Source: Patulibacter sp. SYSU D01012
GTDB taxonomy: Bacteria; Actinomycetota; Thermoleophilia; Solirubrobacterales; Solirubrobacteraceae
NCBI RefSeq assembly: GCF_017916475.1
Contig: NZ_JAFMTB010000001.1
Coordinates: forward strand, 558,001 to 622,000
Length of the DNA stretch: 64,000 bases
Direction of reading: 5' to 3'
In this document: positions 6,829 to 15,105 of the stretch, one piece after another
How positions within the stretch are numbered: position 1 is the first letter of the stretch
How the letters are laid out: each line of letters opens with the position of its first letter
Position numbers and translations under genes: made by a program
Notes under the pieces: generated by a model
What the model saw: the letters and a program-made list of their open reading frames with translations, nothing else
What the model was told of the DNA's origin: nothing
Database searches by the model: none

Positions 6829-9800
6829 GCGCTCTCTCCGTCGTCGGGGTCGGAGGCCGGCGGGGTCGCCGCGGCCGCCGCCCGCTTCGCCGCCGCGGTG
6901 GTCCGCTTGGCGGCCGTGCTCGTGCCCTTCGCCGCGGCGCTCGCGGCCTTCGCCGCGGTGCCGGCGGCCTTGCGCGCCGTCCGCTTGGCGGTCGTCGCGG
7001 CGGCCTCGACCGGGTCGTCGGCCGTCGCGGCGGGGGACGTCTGTGCGGCCTTCGTGGCCGTCCGGCGGCGGGCGGGGGCCTTCGGCGCCCCGTCGGCGGC
7101 GTCGGCCGGCTTCGCGGTCCGGCGCCGCGCGGGCGCCTTGGGCGCCTCGTCGGCCGGGGCGTCGGCGGCGGCCGCCTTCGTCGTGCGGCGGCGGGCCGGC
7201 GTCTTCGGCGCCTCCTCGGCGGAGGCCGGCGCGTCCGCGGCCTGCTTCGTCGTCCGGCGGCGCGTGGGCGTCTTCGGCGCGTCGTCCGCGGCGGGCGCGT
7301 CCGCGGCCTGCTTCGTCGTCCGGCGGCGCGCGGGCGTCTTCGGCGCCTCGTCCGTCGCGGCATCGGCGGCCTCGGCCTTCGTGGTCGTGCGGCGGCGGGC
7401 GGGCTTCGGCGCCTCCTCCGCTGCGGGAGCCTCGGCGTCGGCGGCCTTCTTCGTCGTGCGGCGGCGGGCCGGCGTCTTCGGCGCCTCCTCGGCTGCCGGA
7501 GCCTCGGCGTCGGCGGCCTTCGTCGTCGTGCGGCGGCGCGTGGGCGTCTTCGGCGCCGCGTCGGCGGCCGGGCCCGCGGCGGCGTCGGCCTCCGGGGTCG
7601 CGGCGGCCTTCTTCGTCGTGCGGCGGCGGGCCGGCGTCTTCGGCGCCTCCTCCGTCGTCGGGGCCTGGACGGCGGCCTCCGCGGAGGCGGCGTCGACGGC
7701 CACGTCGTCGGCCTTCTTGGCGGCGCGGCGGCGCGTGGGCGGCTTCGGCGCCTCCTCCGCGGCCGGCGCCTGCGCGGCGTCCGCCCCGGCGTCCGCGGGG
7801 ACCCCGGCGTCGGCGGGCTTCTTCGCGGTCCGGCGGCGCGTGGGCGGCTTGGGCGCCTCCTCCGCGGCCTCGGCCGCGACGGCGTCCGTCGACGCCGGCT
7901 CGGCGGCGGCGACCTTCCGGGTGGTGCGACGGCGGGCCGGCGTGGCGGGCGCGTCCTCCGCGGCCGGGGCCGGCGCGGTGTCCGCCCCGGCGTCGGCGTC
8001 CGCCGACGCGGCGACCTTCCGGGTGGCGCGCCGGCGGGTCGGCGTGGCGGGCGCGTCCTCCGCGGGGGCCTCGGCGGCGACGTCCGGCGCCGGGGCGCCC
8101 GCGTCGGACGCCTCGCCCGGCGCGTCCGCCGCCGTCGGGCCGTCCGGCGCAGCCGCGGCCGCGCCGCGGCGACGGCGCGCGGGGCGCGGGGCGTCGTCGG
8201 CGGGCTCGGCCGGCGCGTCGGGCTGCGCCGCCGCGGGGCGGGGCTCGTCCTCGCCCACGGGCACGCTGACGACGACCGTGCCGCTGCCCTCGCCCTCGGT
8301 CGTCGCCTGCGCGGCGGCCTCGGCCTGGGCGGCCGCGCGGCGGCGGCTGCGGGAGCGCGAGCGGGACCGTCGCGAGCGGCTGCGGCCGGACCCGCCGCCC
8401 TGCGCGGCCGCGCCCTCGCCACCTTCGGGGGCGACGGCGACGGCGACGCCGCCCTCGGCCTCGGCGCCCTCGACGGCGGTCCCCTCGGCGGCGACGGTCT
8501 CGGGGGCCTGCCCCTCCTGCGCGCCGCCCTTCTTCTTGCGCGAGCGCTTCTTCCGGCGCTTGCCGGACGGGAAGTCCTTCAGCAGGTCGCGGCTGAGCGC
8601 GCCGGGCTTGCGGGCCAGGCGGGTGCGCGCCTCGCGCAGCACCTCCTCGGCCTCGGGCGTGTGCGCCACGGCCGCGGCGAGCAGGGCGGCCTGCAGGCGG
8701 CGATCGTGCTGGCGCGCGCCGTGGACGAGGCGCCGCGCGTTGCGGGCGTGCGCGGCGCCCGACGAGTTGACGAGCAGCCCGAGCAGGTGCTTCGTCGCCG
8801 GCCAGCGCTGGGCGGCGTACTCCTCGTGCAGGTCCCGCGTGTACTCGGCGAGGCGCCAGATCCACGCCGTCGCCTGGTCGCGACGGCCGATGCGCCGGTC
8901 CGCCATCGCCTGCAGCAGCACGCGCGAGGCCTCGCGGCGCTCGTCGCGCGGCCACTGGCCGACGTGGTCGATCGCGGTGTCGAACGGCTCGGCCTCGCGC
9001 AGGACCGCGATCTCCTGGATCGCGCGCATCCGCAGCTGCGGGTTGCGGTTGCGCTCCAGGGCGGTGATGAGGAACTGCCGGCGCAGCTCGCCCGAGCGGT
9101 CGAAGTTGAGCATCGCCCGCGCGCGGCGCCAGTTCGCCGGCGAGGCCTTGGCCCCGGACAGCGCGGCCCACACCCGCTGCTCGCCCCAGTCGAGCTGCTC
9201 GACGGCGATCCGCCACAGCTCGCGCTCGAAGACCTGGCGCCGGCGCTCGATGTCCGGGGTCACCGGCAGCACGCGGCGCTCGACCTTCACCCGGCGGCCG
9301 CGGCCCCGGCGCACGGGGCCGACGACGATGGCGCCGCCGCGGTAGACGTCGCGGTCCAGGAGCGAGTGCAGCGTGACGACCGGGTCGTCGTTCGTCGTCG
9401 CCGGGTGGACGAAGTCGATGACGACGCCCGCCTCCTTGCCGGGGTGGCGGCGGGTCACGCGACCGACGCGCTGCTGGTAGATGCGCTTGGACGCCGTGGG
9501 CGCCAGGTGCATGCAGATCGTCGCGCGCGGCGAGTTCCAGCCCTCGGCCAGCAGCTGCGCGTTGACGAGGACGTCGACCTCGCCGGCCTCGTACTCGGCG
9601 AGGATCTTCGCCAGCTCGCGCTTCGGCGTCTCGCCCGAGACCGCCTGCGCCTTGATCCCGACCGCGCGGAAGCTCTCGGCGACGTTGTAGGCGTGCTGGA
9701 CGCCCGCGGCGTAGACGACGCCCGGCGTGTTGCGGAAGCGCGTCTTGTACAGGTCCGCGATCGCCAGGTTGAACGGGACGTGGTCGAGCAGCTTCGCCAG

Positions 9801-11072
9801 CTCGTCCTGGTCGAACTCCATGTCGACCTCGCCCTTGCGCAGCGGCACCTTGGCGATGGTGCGCACGCCCGGCCCGGGCGGGATCCGCAGGCAGCGCAGG
9901 GGCGCGATGACGCCGCGCCGCGCGGCCTGCGCCAGGTCGAAGCGCGAGGTCTGCGTGGGGAAGAGGTCGGTGACGTGGCGGGCGATGAGCGCGCCCGTCG
10001 CCGTCATGCCGATGAAGATCGGGCCGGTCCACGCGCGGATCGCGGCGGACGTCTTGTCGCCGAGCGCCGTGTGGGCCTCGTCGCAGATGACGACGGTGTA
10101 GGCGCCCGAGATCTGGCCGGCGTTGCGGACGAACCACTGGTACGTCTCGATCGTGACCGGGCCGCCCGCCGAGGGGTCGAAGCCGCCCGTGTCGATGTCG
10201 GCGTCGCCCAGGAGCGGCTTGCACAGCCGCGCCCCGTAGCCGCGCGTCTGCAGCTCGTCGATGAACTGGTCGACGAGGTTGCGGCGGTGCGTGAGGATGA
10301 GGATGCCGCCGGTGCGGCAGGCCTCCACGAAGCCCATCGCGGCGACGGTCTTGCCCGCGCCGGTCGCGTGCTCGAACCAGAAGCGCTTGTGCGCGTTCGG
10401 GTCGTTCAGCGCCGCGGCGTCGATGTCCTCGTCGACGTCCTCCTCGGCCTCGTCGTCGTAGGACGCGGACTCCGGCTCGGGCTCCGACTCGGGCAGCTCC
10501 TCGAGCTCGTCCTCCAGGCTCGGCGCCGGCTCGTCGTCCGCGTCGCGGTCCTCGTCGTCGAGGTCCTCGTCCGGCTCGGCGTCCTCGTCCGGCTCGTCGG
10601 GATCGGGCTCGGCCGGCAGGCCCGCCGGGGGCGGCTCCTCCACCTCGGTCGGCTCCTCGTCCTCGAACGACAGGAGCAGGGCGTCGCCGTCGCTCGTGTC
10701 CCCGCCGCGGGCCCGGCGCTGCGCGTCCGCCAGCAGCGCCGCGTACGTGCCCGACAGCGCGTCGATCTGGTGCGGGTTGAGCGTCGTGCCGTCCGCCAGC
10801 GTCGGCGTCTCGGTGTGGAGCGCGCGGTCCAGGCCCAGCAGCAGCGACCAGCGACGGCGCCACTTCTGCGTCGGCACCGACGCCCCGGCGTTCAGCTCGC
10901 CGAGGGCGAACTCGAACGCGTGGCGGCGGATCGTGCCCGGCGCGAGGACGTCGGCGGCGTCCTCGCCCTCGCACACGAACGGCTCGTGCGTGAAGGCGGC
11001 CACCCGGTCGATGTCGGCCGGGGAGGGGACGGAGGTGACCTCAGGGGCCACGACGGACGGTCGTTGCGCCAT
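6825..11072 (-). CDS. SF2 helicase with acidic insert and long histone-like repeat tail
   Basis: About 1415 residues. The helicase core (about 99-560) has a Q-like motif (NPHQIDAL, 99-106), Walker A (ATGAGKT, 236-242), DEAH (331-334), TAT (357-359) and motif VI (QQRVGRVTR, 533-541); it resembles RadD/YejH-type or type III restriction-like SF2 ATPases. Between the Q motif and Walker A lies an Asp/Glu/Pro-rich insert (about 136-220). After a helical region (600-830) come a Lys-rich patch (838-848), an Arg-Ser stretch (897-912), 13 repeats of APKTPARRRTTKKAADA type (1008-1345) and an AAK-rich end. The tail resembles histone H1 or HupB-like tails that bind nucleic acid. The start at 11072 has no clear Shine-Dalgarno; an upstream start is possible. 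Confidence 0.8.
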   Translation of the reverse strand: MAQRPSVVAPEVTSVPSPADIDRVAAFTHEPFVCEGEDAADVLAPGTIRRHAFEFALGELNAGASVPTQKWRRRWSLLLGLDRALHTETPTLADGTTLNPHQIDALSGTYAALLADAQRRARGGDTSDGDALLLSFEDEEPTEVEEPPPAGLPAEPDPDEPDEDAEPDEDLDDEDRDADDEPAPSLEDELEELPESEPEPESASYDDEAEEDVDEDIDAAALNDPNAHKRFWFEHATGAGKTVAAMGFVEACRTGGILILTHRRNLVDQFIDELQTRGYGARLCKPLLGDADIDTGGFDPSAGGPVTIETYQWFVRNAGQISGAYTVVICDEAHTALGDKTSAAIRAWTGPIFIGMTATGALIARHVTDLFPTQTSRFDLAQAARRGVIAPLRCLRIPPGPGVRTIAKVPLRKGEVDMEFDQDELAKLLDHVPFNLAIADLYKTRFRNTPGVVYAAGVQHAYNVAESFRAVGIKAQAVSGETPKRELAKILAEYEAGEVDVLVNAQLLAEGWNSPRATICMHLAPTASKRIYQQRVGRVTRRHPGKEAGVVIDFVHPATTNDDPVVTLHSLLDRDVYRGGAIVVGPVRRGRGRRVKVERRVLPVTPDIERRRQVFERELWRIAVEQLDWGEQRVWAALSGAKASPANWRRARAMLNFDRSGELRRQFLITALERNRNPQLRMRAIQEIAVLREAEPFDTAIDHVGQWPRDERREASRVLLQAMADRRIGRRDQATAWIWRLAEYTRDLHEEYAAQRWPATKHLLGLLVNSSGAAHARNARRLVHGARQHDRRLQAALLAAAVAHTPEAEEVLREARTRLARKPGALSRDLLKDFPSGKRRKKRSRKKKGGAQEGQAPETVAAEGTAVEGAEAEGGVAVAVAPEGGEGAAAQGGGSGRSRSRRSRSRSRSRRRAAAQAEAAAQATTEGEGSGTVVVSVPVGEDEPRPAAAQPDAPAEPADDAPRPARRRRGAAAAAPDGPTAADAPGEASDAGAPAPDVAAEAPAEDAPATPTRRRATRKVAASADADAGADTAPAPAAEDAPATPARRRTTRKVAAAEPASTDAVAAEAAEEAPKPPTRRRTAKKPADAGVPADAGADAAQAPAAEEAPKPPTRRRAAKKADDVAVDAASAEAAVQAPTTEEAPKTPARRRTTKKAAATPEADAAAGPAADAAPKTPTRRRTTTKAADAEAPAAEEAPKTPARRRTTKKAADAEAPAAEEAPKPARRRTTTKAEAADAATDEAPKTPARRRTTKQAADAPAADDAPKTPTRRRTTKQAADAPASAEEAPKTPARRRTTKAAAADAPADEAPKAPARRRTAKPADAADGAPKAPARRRTATKAAQTSPAATADDPVEAAATTAKRTARKAAGTAAKAASAAAKGTSTAAKRTTAAAKRAAAAATPPASDPDDGESA
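7038..8051 (-). repeat. Coding tandem repeats, 13 copies of a basic 12-14 residue core
   Basis: Within the helicase gene the core AP-K-x-P-A/T-RRR-T-x-K recurs 13 times, separated by acidic/Ala spacers rich in EEAPAA-like sequence. Spacing is irregular, about 19 to 36 codons. Some copies are nearly identical in DNA: the stretch starting at 7231 recurs at 7297, 66 bp away, over more than 30 bases. This suggests recent duplication and copy-number change. Confidence 0.85.
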
Positions 11073-11280
11073 ACGGGGCAGGGACGGTGGGAGCAGGAGG
11101 TCCCGCGGCAGAGCGGTCGCGACGGTGCGAGCGGTCGGCGGCGAGCGGGCCGGCGGACAGGTACGGGGGAGACGGCGGGGTCTCGCCCGGGCAGGCAGCC
11201 GCATCGTACCGGACGCGCCCCGCGACGGCACCGGCGGCCGGCGGTGGACAGCGACGCCGGCTGTGGCATCGTTGGGCGGG

Positions 11281-11925
11281 ATGGACGTGCCGCGCTCCCC
11301 CCGCCGCCGTGTCGCGGTCGGCGTGATCGCCGTGCTCGTCCTCGCGGCGCTCGGCGTCGGCATCGCCCAGGGCGGCAACGAGGTCCGGTCGCCCGACGCG
11401 GTCCCGAGCCTCGCGCAGGCCCGCGAGGACGTCGCGGACGCCCCGCCCGCGCTCGCGCGCGTGTACTCACGCGCCGCCACGGTGCTCGGGCTCGACCGCG
11501 CGGGCTACGACCGCTACGTCCGCGCGCTGCGCGGGCACCCCGTGGTGATCAACGCCTGGTACGCGGACTGCGCGCCGTGCCGCGAGGAGTTCCCGATCCT
11601 GCGCCGGGCCGCCGCCGAGCACGGCGACCGGATCGCGTTCCTCGGGATCAACACGGCGGACGACCGTGCGAAGGCCCAGGCGTTCGTCGACGGGCAGCCG
11701 ACGATCTACCCGCACGTGCTCGACCGCGGCGCGGCGATCGCCCGCGGGTACGGGGCGGGGAGCGTGTCGCCGTCCACCGTCATCCTCGACGCCCGCGGCG
11801 AGGTCGCCGCCGTGCACGCCGGCGTCTACGCGAGCCTGGACGAGCTCGAACGCGACCTCCGGCGGTACGCCGGGGCCGCCGCGACCCCGCAGGCGACGAC
11901 GTCCCAGGAGGACCGCGCACGATGA
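11281..11925 (+). CDS. Membrane-anchored thioredoxin-like protein (TlpA/ResA type)
   Basis: 214 residues with an N-terminal RRR and one hydrophobic anchor (12-29), then an extracytoplasmic thioredoxin fold. The redox motif WYADCAPC is at residues 93-100 (C97 and C100), followed by a Pro in the SVSPSTVIL segment as the cis-Pro. Such proteins reduce disulfides outside the membrane, for instance during cytochrome c maturation. No cytochrome genes are nearby. Its stop overlaps the next gene's ATG (ATGA), starting a four-gene run to 13821. Confidence 0.85.
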   Translation: MDVPRSPRRRVAVGVIAVLVLAALGVGIAQGGNEVRSPDAVPSLAQAREDVADAPPALARVYSRAATVLGLDRAGYDRYVRALRGHPVVINAWYADCAPCREEFPILRRAAAEHGDRIAFLGINTADDRAKAQAFVDGQPTIYPHVLDRGAAIARGYGAGSVSPSTVILDARGEVAAVHAGVYASLDELERDLRRYAGAAATPQATTSQEDRAR

Positions 11926-12428
11926 CCGAGACGACGCACGAGCCCAGGACCCCCGGCGCCACCCCGATCGAGCTGCACTGGGTGCGCAGCTCGGCCGAGC
12001 TGCGCGCGGCGATGGCCCTGCGCTTCCGGGTCTTCTGCGACGAGCAGGGCGTCCCGCGCGAGGAGGAGGTCGACGCGTACGACGACATCGCCCGGCACGC
12101 CGTCGCGGTGACGCCGGACGGGACGGTCGTCGGCACGATGCGCCTGATCAGCAAGGGACGCGTGGTCAAGGTCGGGCGCGTCGCCGTCGCCCCGGAGTGG
12201 CGCGGGCACGGGATCGCCTCGCGGCTGCTCGAGCGGGCCGAGGAGTACGCCCGCGGCGTCCGCGCGGACGAGCTGCGCCTGGCCGCCCAGGTCCGGGCGA
12301 TGGCGCTCTACGAGAAGGCCGGGTACCGCCCGGTCGGCGAGCCGTTCCCCGAGGCGGGCATCGAGCACGTCTGGATGGTGCGCGACGTCGTCCCCGCCCG
12401 CCACGGGCGCCGCGCGGCCCGCACGTGA
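11922..12428 (+). CDS. GNAT-family N-acetyltransferase
   Basis: 168 residues with the ElaA/YjcF-like arrangement: RFRVFCDEQGVPREEEVDAYD at the start of the domain (quoted here only to 21 would exceed need; key part is FCDEQGVP) and the acetyl-CoA loop VAVAPEWRGHGIASRLLE (motif A, R/Q-x-x-G-x-G/A) near residues 87-104. The C-terminal ALYEKAGYRPVGEPF is the typical motif B. It transfers an acetyl group from acetyl-CoA to an unknown amine. The gene overlaps both neighbours by 4 bp. Confidence 0.85.
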   Translation: MTETTHEPRTPGATPIELHWVRSSAELRAAMALRFRVFCDEQGVPREEEVDAYDDIARHAVAVTPDGTVVGTMRLISKGRVVKVGRVAVAPEWRGHGIASRLLERAEEYARGVRADELRLAAQVRAMALYEKAGYRPVGEPFPEAGIEHVWMVRDVVPARHGRRAART

Positions 12429-13390
12429 GCCTGCCCGTCCTCGTCGTCGTCATGGTGGCGGCGACGCTCGCGGGCGCCGCCGCGCAGCGGCGCTGGCACG
12501 GCGGGGCCGAGGTCGCGTCGCGCGGCGCCATGAGCCTGCTGCTCACGTGGGTGCTGCCGGTCGTCTACCTGGTGCTCGTGTCGCGGGTCCACGTCGACGT
12601 GACCCTCCTGAGCGGCCTGGCGGCGGGCTACGTGACGATGGCGCTGTGCGGCACGGCGGCGTGGTTCGTCGCCGCACGGGTGCTGCGGCTGCCGCCGCCG
12701 ACCGTTGGCGCGGTGATCCTGGCGGTCATCGTCGCCAACACCGGCTACTTCGGCCTGCCCCTGGTGCGCACCGTCCTCGGCGGCGACGAGCTCGGCCCCG
12801 CGGTGGCGTGGGACAGCCTGGTCGCGGGACCGATGTTCTTCGTGGCCGCGTTCGCGGTCGGCGCGGCGTTCGGCACCGACCGCTCCGCGGCTGCGGCGAG
12901 CGGTGCCGACGCGGAGGAGCGCGCCGAGCTGGCGGCCGGCGACCGCCTGCGCGAGTTCCTGCGCAACCCGCTGCTGTGGGCGGCGCTGGCCGGCCTGCTG
13001 CTGCCGTGGGACGCGCCGCGCTGGGCGGGCGAGATCGCCCAGGACGTCGTCGTGGCGGTGCTGCCCGTCGGCTTCTTCGTCGTCGGCGTCCAGCTCGCCG
13101 CGCAGCGCGGCGCGGACGGCGCGGCGTTCCGCGGGGGCGGGCTCGGCGCCGCCGTCGGCCTGGTCGTGCTCCTGCGGCTCGTCGCCGCGCCCCTCGTCGT
13201 CGTGGGGCTCTCGCTCGCGTTCCTCGACCTGCCGTCCGGGATCCTGCTGCAGGCGGCCGCGCCGTCGGGGCTCAACGGCATGCTCGTCTCCCACCGCTTC
13301 GGGCTGGACCCGCGCCCGGTGGCGGCCTCCATCGTCCTGACGACGACGATCATGACGCTCGGCGTCGCGATCGTGACGGCGGTCGGCTGA
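12425..13390 (+). CDS. Auxin-efflux-carrier (AEC) family transporter
   Basis: 321 residues from GTG 12425, overlapping the previous stop (GTGA). About eight to ten hydrophobic helices fill the length, with the family's discontinuous pattern: VANTGYFGLPLV in the first half and AAPSGLNGMLV in the second. AEC permeases export organic anions such as malate or malonate; the substrate here is unknown. The gene is followed by dtd through a TGATG junction. Confidence 0.85.
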   Translation: MSLPVLVVVMVAATLAGAAAQRRWHGGAEVASRGAMSLLLTWVLPVVYLVLVSRVHVDVTLLSGLAAGYVTMALCGTAAWFVAARVLRLPPPTVGAVILAVIVANTGYFGLPLVRTVLGGDELGPAVAWDSLVAGPMFFVAAFAVGAAFGTDRSAAAASGADAEERAELAAGDRLREFLRNPLLWAALAGLLLPWDAPRWAGEIAQDVVVAVLPVGFFVVGVQLAAQRGADGAAFRGGGLGAAVGLVVLLRLVAAPLVVVGLSLAFLDLPSGILLQAAAPSGLNGMLVSHRFGLDPRPVAASIVLTTTIMTLGVAIVTAVG

Positions 13391-13821
13391 TGCGCGCCCT
13401 GGTGCAGCGGGTGACGCACGCCGCCGTCGCGGTCGACGGCCACGAGGTCGCGCGGATCGGGCCGGGGCTGCTCATCCTGCTCGGCGTGGCCCGCACGGAC
13501 GACGAGGCGACGTGCGACTGGGTCGCGGACAAGGTCGCGCGCCTGCGCCTGTTCGACGACGCCGACGGCCGGATGGACGAGCCGGTGACCGCCGCGGGGC
13601 GGCAGGTGCTCTGCGTCAGCCAGTTCACCCTGTACGGCGACGTGCGCCGCGGGACCCGCCCCTCGTGGTCGGCCGCCGCGCCCGGCGCGCACGCCGAGCC
13701 GCTCTACGACCGCTTCTGCGCCCGCCTCGGCGCACACAAGGGCGTCTTCGGAGCCGATATGGCCGTCACCTCGACCAACGACGGACCGGTCACCGTGCTC
13801 GTGGAGCGCGACGCCGAATAG
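13390..13821 (+). CDS. dtd: D-aminoacyl-tRNA deacylase
   Basis: 143 residues, normal for the family. It starts MRALVQRVTHAAVAVDG and contains the two active-site motifs: SQFTLYGD with the catalytic Thr, and TNDGPVT, the variant of the usual NxGPVT that blocks L-aminoacyl substrates. The enzyme hydrolyses D-aminoacyl-tRNA (and Gly-tRNA-Ala) in the cytosol. The ATG shares its A with the TGA of the transporter gene, so it is translationally coupled. Confidence 0.95.
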   Translation: MRALVQRVTHAAVAVDGHEVARIGPGLLILLGVARTDDEATCDWVADKVARLRLFDDADGRMDEPVTAAGRQVLCVSQFTLYGDVRRGTRPSWSAAAPGAHAEPLYDRFCARLGAHKGVFGADMAVTSTNDGPVTVLVERDAE

Positions 13822-14027
13822 CCTGCAACGGAGCGGGTTCCCGCGCGCCGGCGCCCCGCGCTTGGCCCGCTGGACAGGGGCGACGCCCCCCGCTTGGCCC
13901 GACAGACTTCCCCCCTGGGTCCCACGATGTGTCAATCTCTCCGACGGTCCGCGCGACCTCCCGCCACTCCCTCGTGGCTCCGGGCCCCGCAGATCGTCTC
14001 CGTTCCCTCCTCAGGAACCCTCGCTAC
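13822..14027. promoter_or_regulatory. Leader of the ABC transporter operon with an 11-bp direct repeat
   Basis: The sequence CGCTTGGCCCG occurs at 13859-13869 and again at 13891-13901, 32 bp apart (about three helical turns), flanking a small GGGGCG/CGCCCC inverted repeat (13877-13889). The inverted repeat could end the dtd transcript, and the direct repeats could be a regulator's sites. No confident -10/-35 pair was found. Confidence 0.35.
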
Positions 14028-15020
14028 GTGAGCACCCCGATCGCGGCCGAGCCCGGCCCTGAACCCGTCGTACCCGATTCGCCCGAGGCGGCGGCGGCCA
14101 ACGCGCCCATCGCGGCGCGATCGCCGCTCCAGCTGTTCTGGGGGCGACTCAAGCGGGACAAGGTGGCCATGGTCGCGCTGGGCTTCATCGCCCTCGTCGT
14201 CCTCATCGCGATCTTCGCGCCGCTCATCGTCAAGGTGTTCGGCCTGCAGGACCCGAACCTGCAGAACGACGACGCGCTGAACGACTTCGGCTCGCCCGTC
14301 GGGCCGTCCGGGGCGCACCCGTTCGGGGTGGACGACCGCGGCCGCGACGTGCTCTCGCGCGTCCTCTACGGCGCCCGCGTGTCCATGCTCGTGGCGTTCG
14401 TCGCGACCGCGGTGACGATGGCCATCGGCGTCGTCCTCGGGCTGCTCGCCGGCTACTACCGCGGCAAGGTCGACGCGTTCCTGTCGCGCATCACCGAGCT
14501 GACGCTCGCCTTCCCGACGATCCTGCTCGGCATCGGCCTGAGCGTCGCCTGCGCCGACGGCTGCCTCGGCGGCGCGATCCAGCCGGGCCTGACGGTCGTC
14601 GTCGTCGTGATCTCGCTGACCTCGTGGCCGTACGTCGCCCGCCTCGTGCGCGGGCAGGTGCTGTCGCTGCGCGAGAAGGAGTTCGTGGACGCCGCGCGCT
14701 CCCTCGGCGCGAGCGACCGCCGGATCATCTTCCGCGAGATCCTGCCGAACCTGACGGCGCCGCTCATCGTCATCGCGACGATCCTCATCCCGCAGAACAT
14801 CCTGGCCGAGGCCGCCCTGTCCTTCCTGGGCGTCGGCGTCGACCCGAGCACCCCGTCCTGGGGCGCGATGATCTCGGACGCGATCAAGATCTTCGACACC
14901 GCCTGGTGGTTCATGGTCTTCCCCGGCATCGCGCTGCTCCTCGCCGTCCTCGCCTTCAACATCGTCGGCGACGGCCTGCAGGACGCCATCAACCCGCGCA
15001 CCGGCCGCAGCTCCAAGTAG
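14028..15020 (+). CDS. Peptide/nickel-type ABC transporter permease (DppC/OppC)
   Basis: About 330 residues from GTG 14028, with AGGAA about 11 nt upstream. Residues 1-40 are a cytosolic Ala/Pro-rich tail, then a first helix (VAMVALGFIALVVLIAIFAP), the family marker HPFGVDDRGRDVLSRVLYGAR, and the EAA-like loop EFVDAARSLGASDRRIIFREILPN that contacts the ATPases. It ends with AEAALSFLGVGVDPSTPSWG, typical of DppC. It is the first gene of a five-gene transporter operon in the order C-binding protein-B-D-F. Confidence 0.92.
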   Translation: MSTPIAAEPGPEPVVPDSPEAAAANAPIAARSPLQLFWGRLKRDKVAMVALGFIALVVLIAIFAPLIVKVFGLQDPNLQNDDALNDFGSPVGPSGAHPFGVDDRGRDVLSRVLYGARVSMLVAFVATAVTMAIGVVLGLLAGYYRGKVDAFLSRITELTLAFPTILLGIGLSVACADGCLGGAIQPGLTVVVVVISLTSWPYVARLVRGQVLSLREKEFVDAARSLGASDRRIIFREILPNLTAPLIVIATILIPQNILAEAALSFLGVGVDPSTPSWGAMISDAIKIFDTAWWFMVFPGIALLLAVLAFNIVGDGLQDAINPRTGRSSK

Positions 15021-15105
15021 CGGCCGTGCGCCCCGCGGGTCGCACGTCTTCCCTTCCCTCCCCGTCCCTCCCATACCCCTCGGTTCCCGACAGAAAGGAC
15101 TCGTG

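Noticed and set aside
7038-8051. Regular repeats that could be mistaken for a CRISPR array
   Set aside because: Repeats are coding, in frame, and of irregular spacing; spacers are also low-complexity coding sequence and no cas genes are present.
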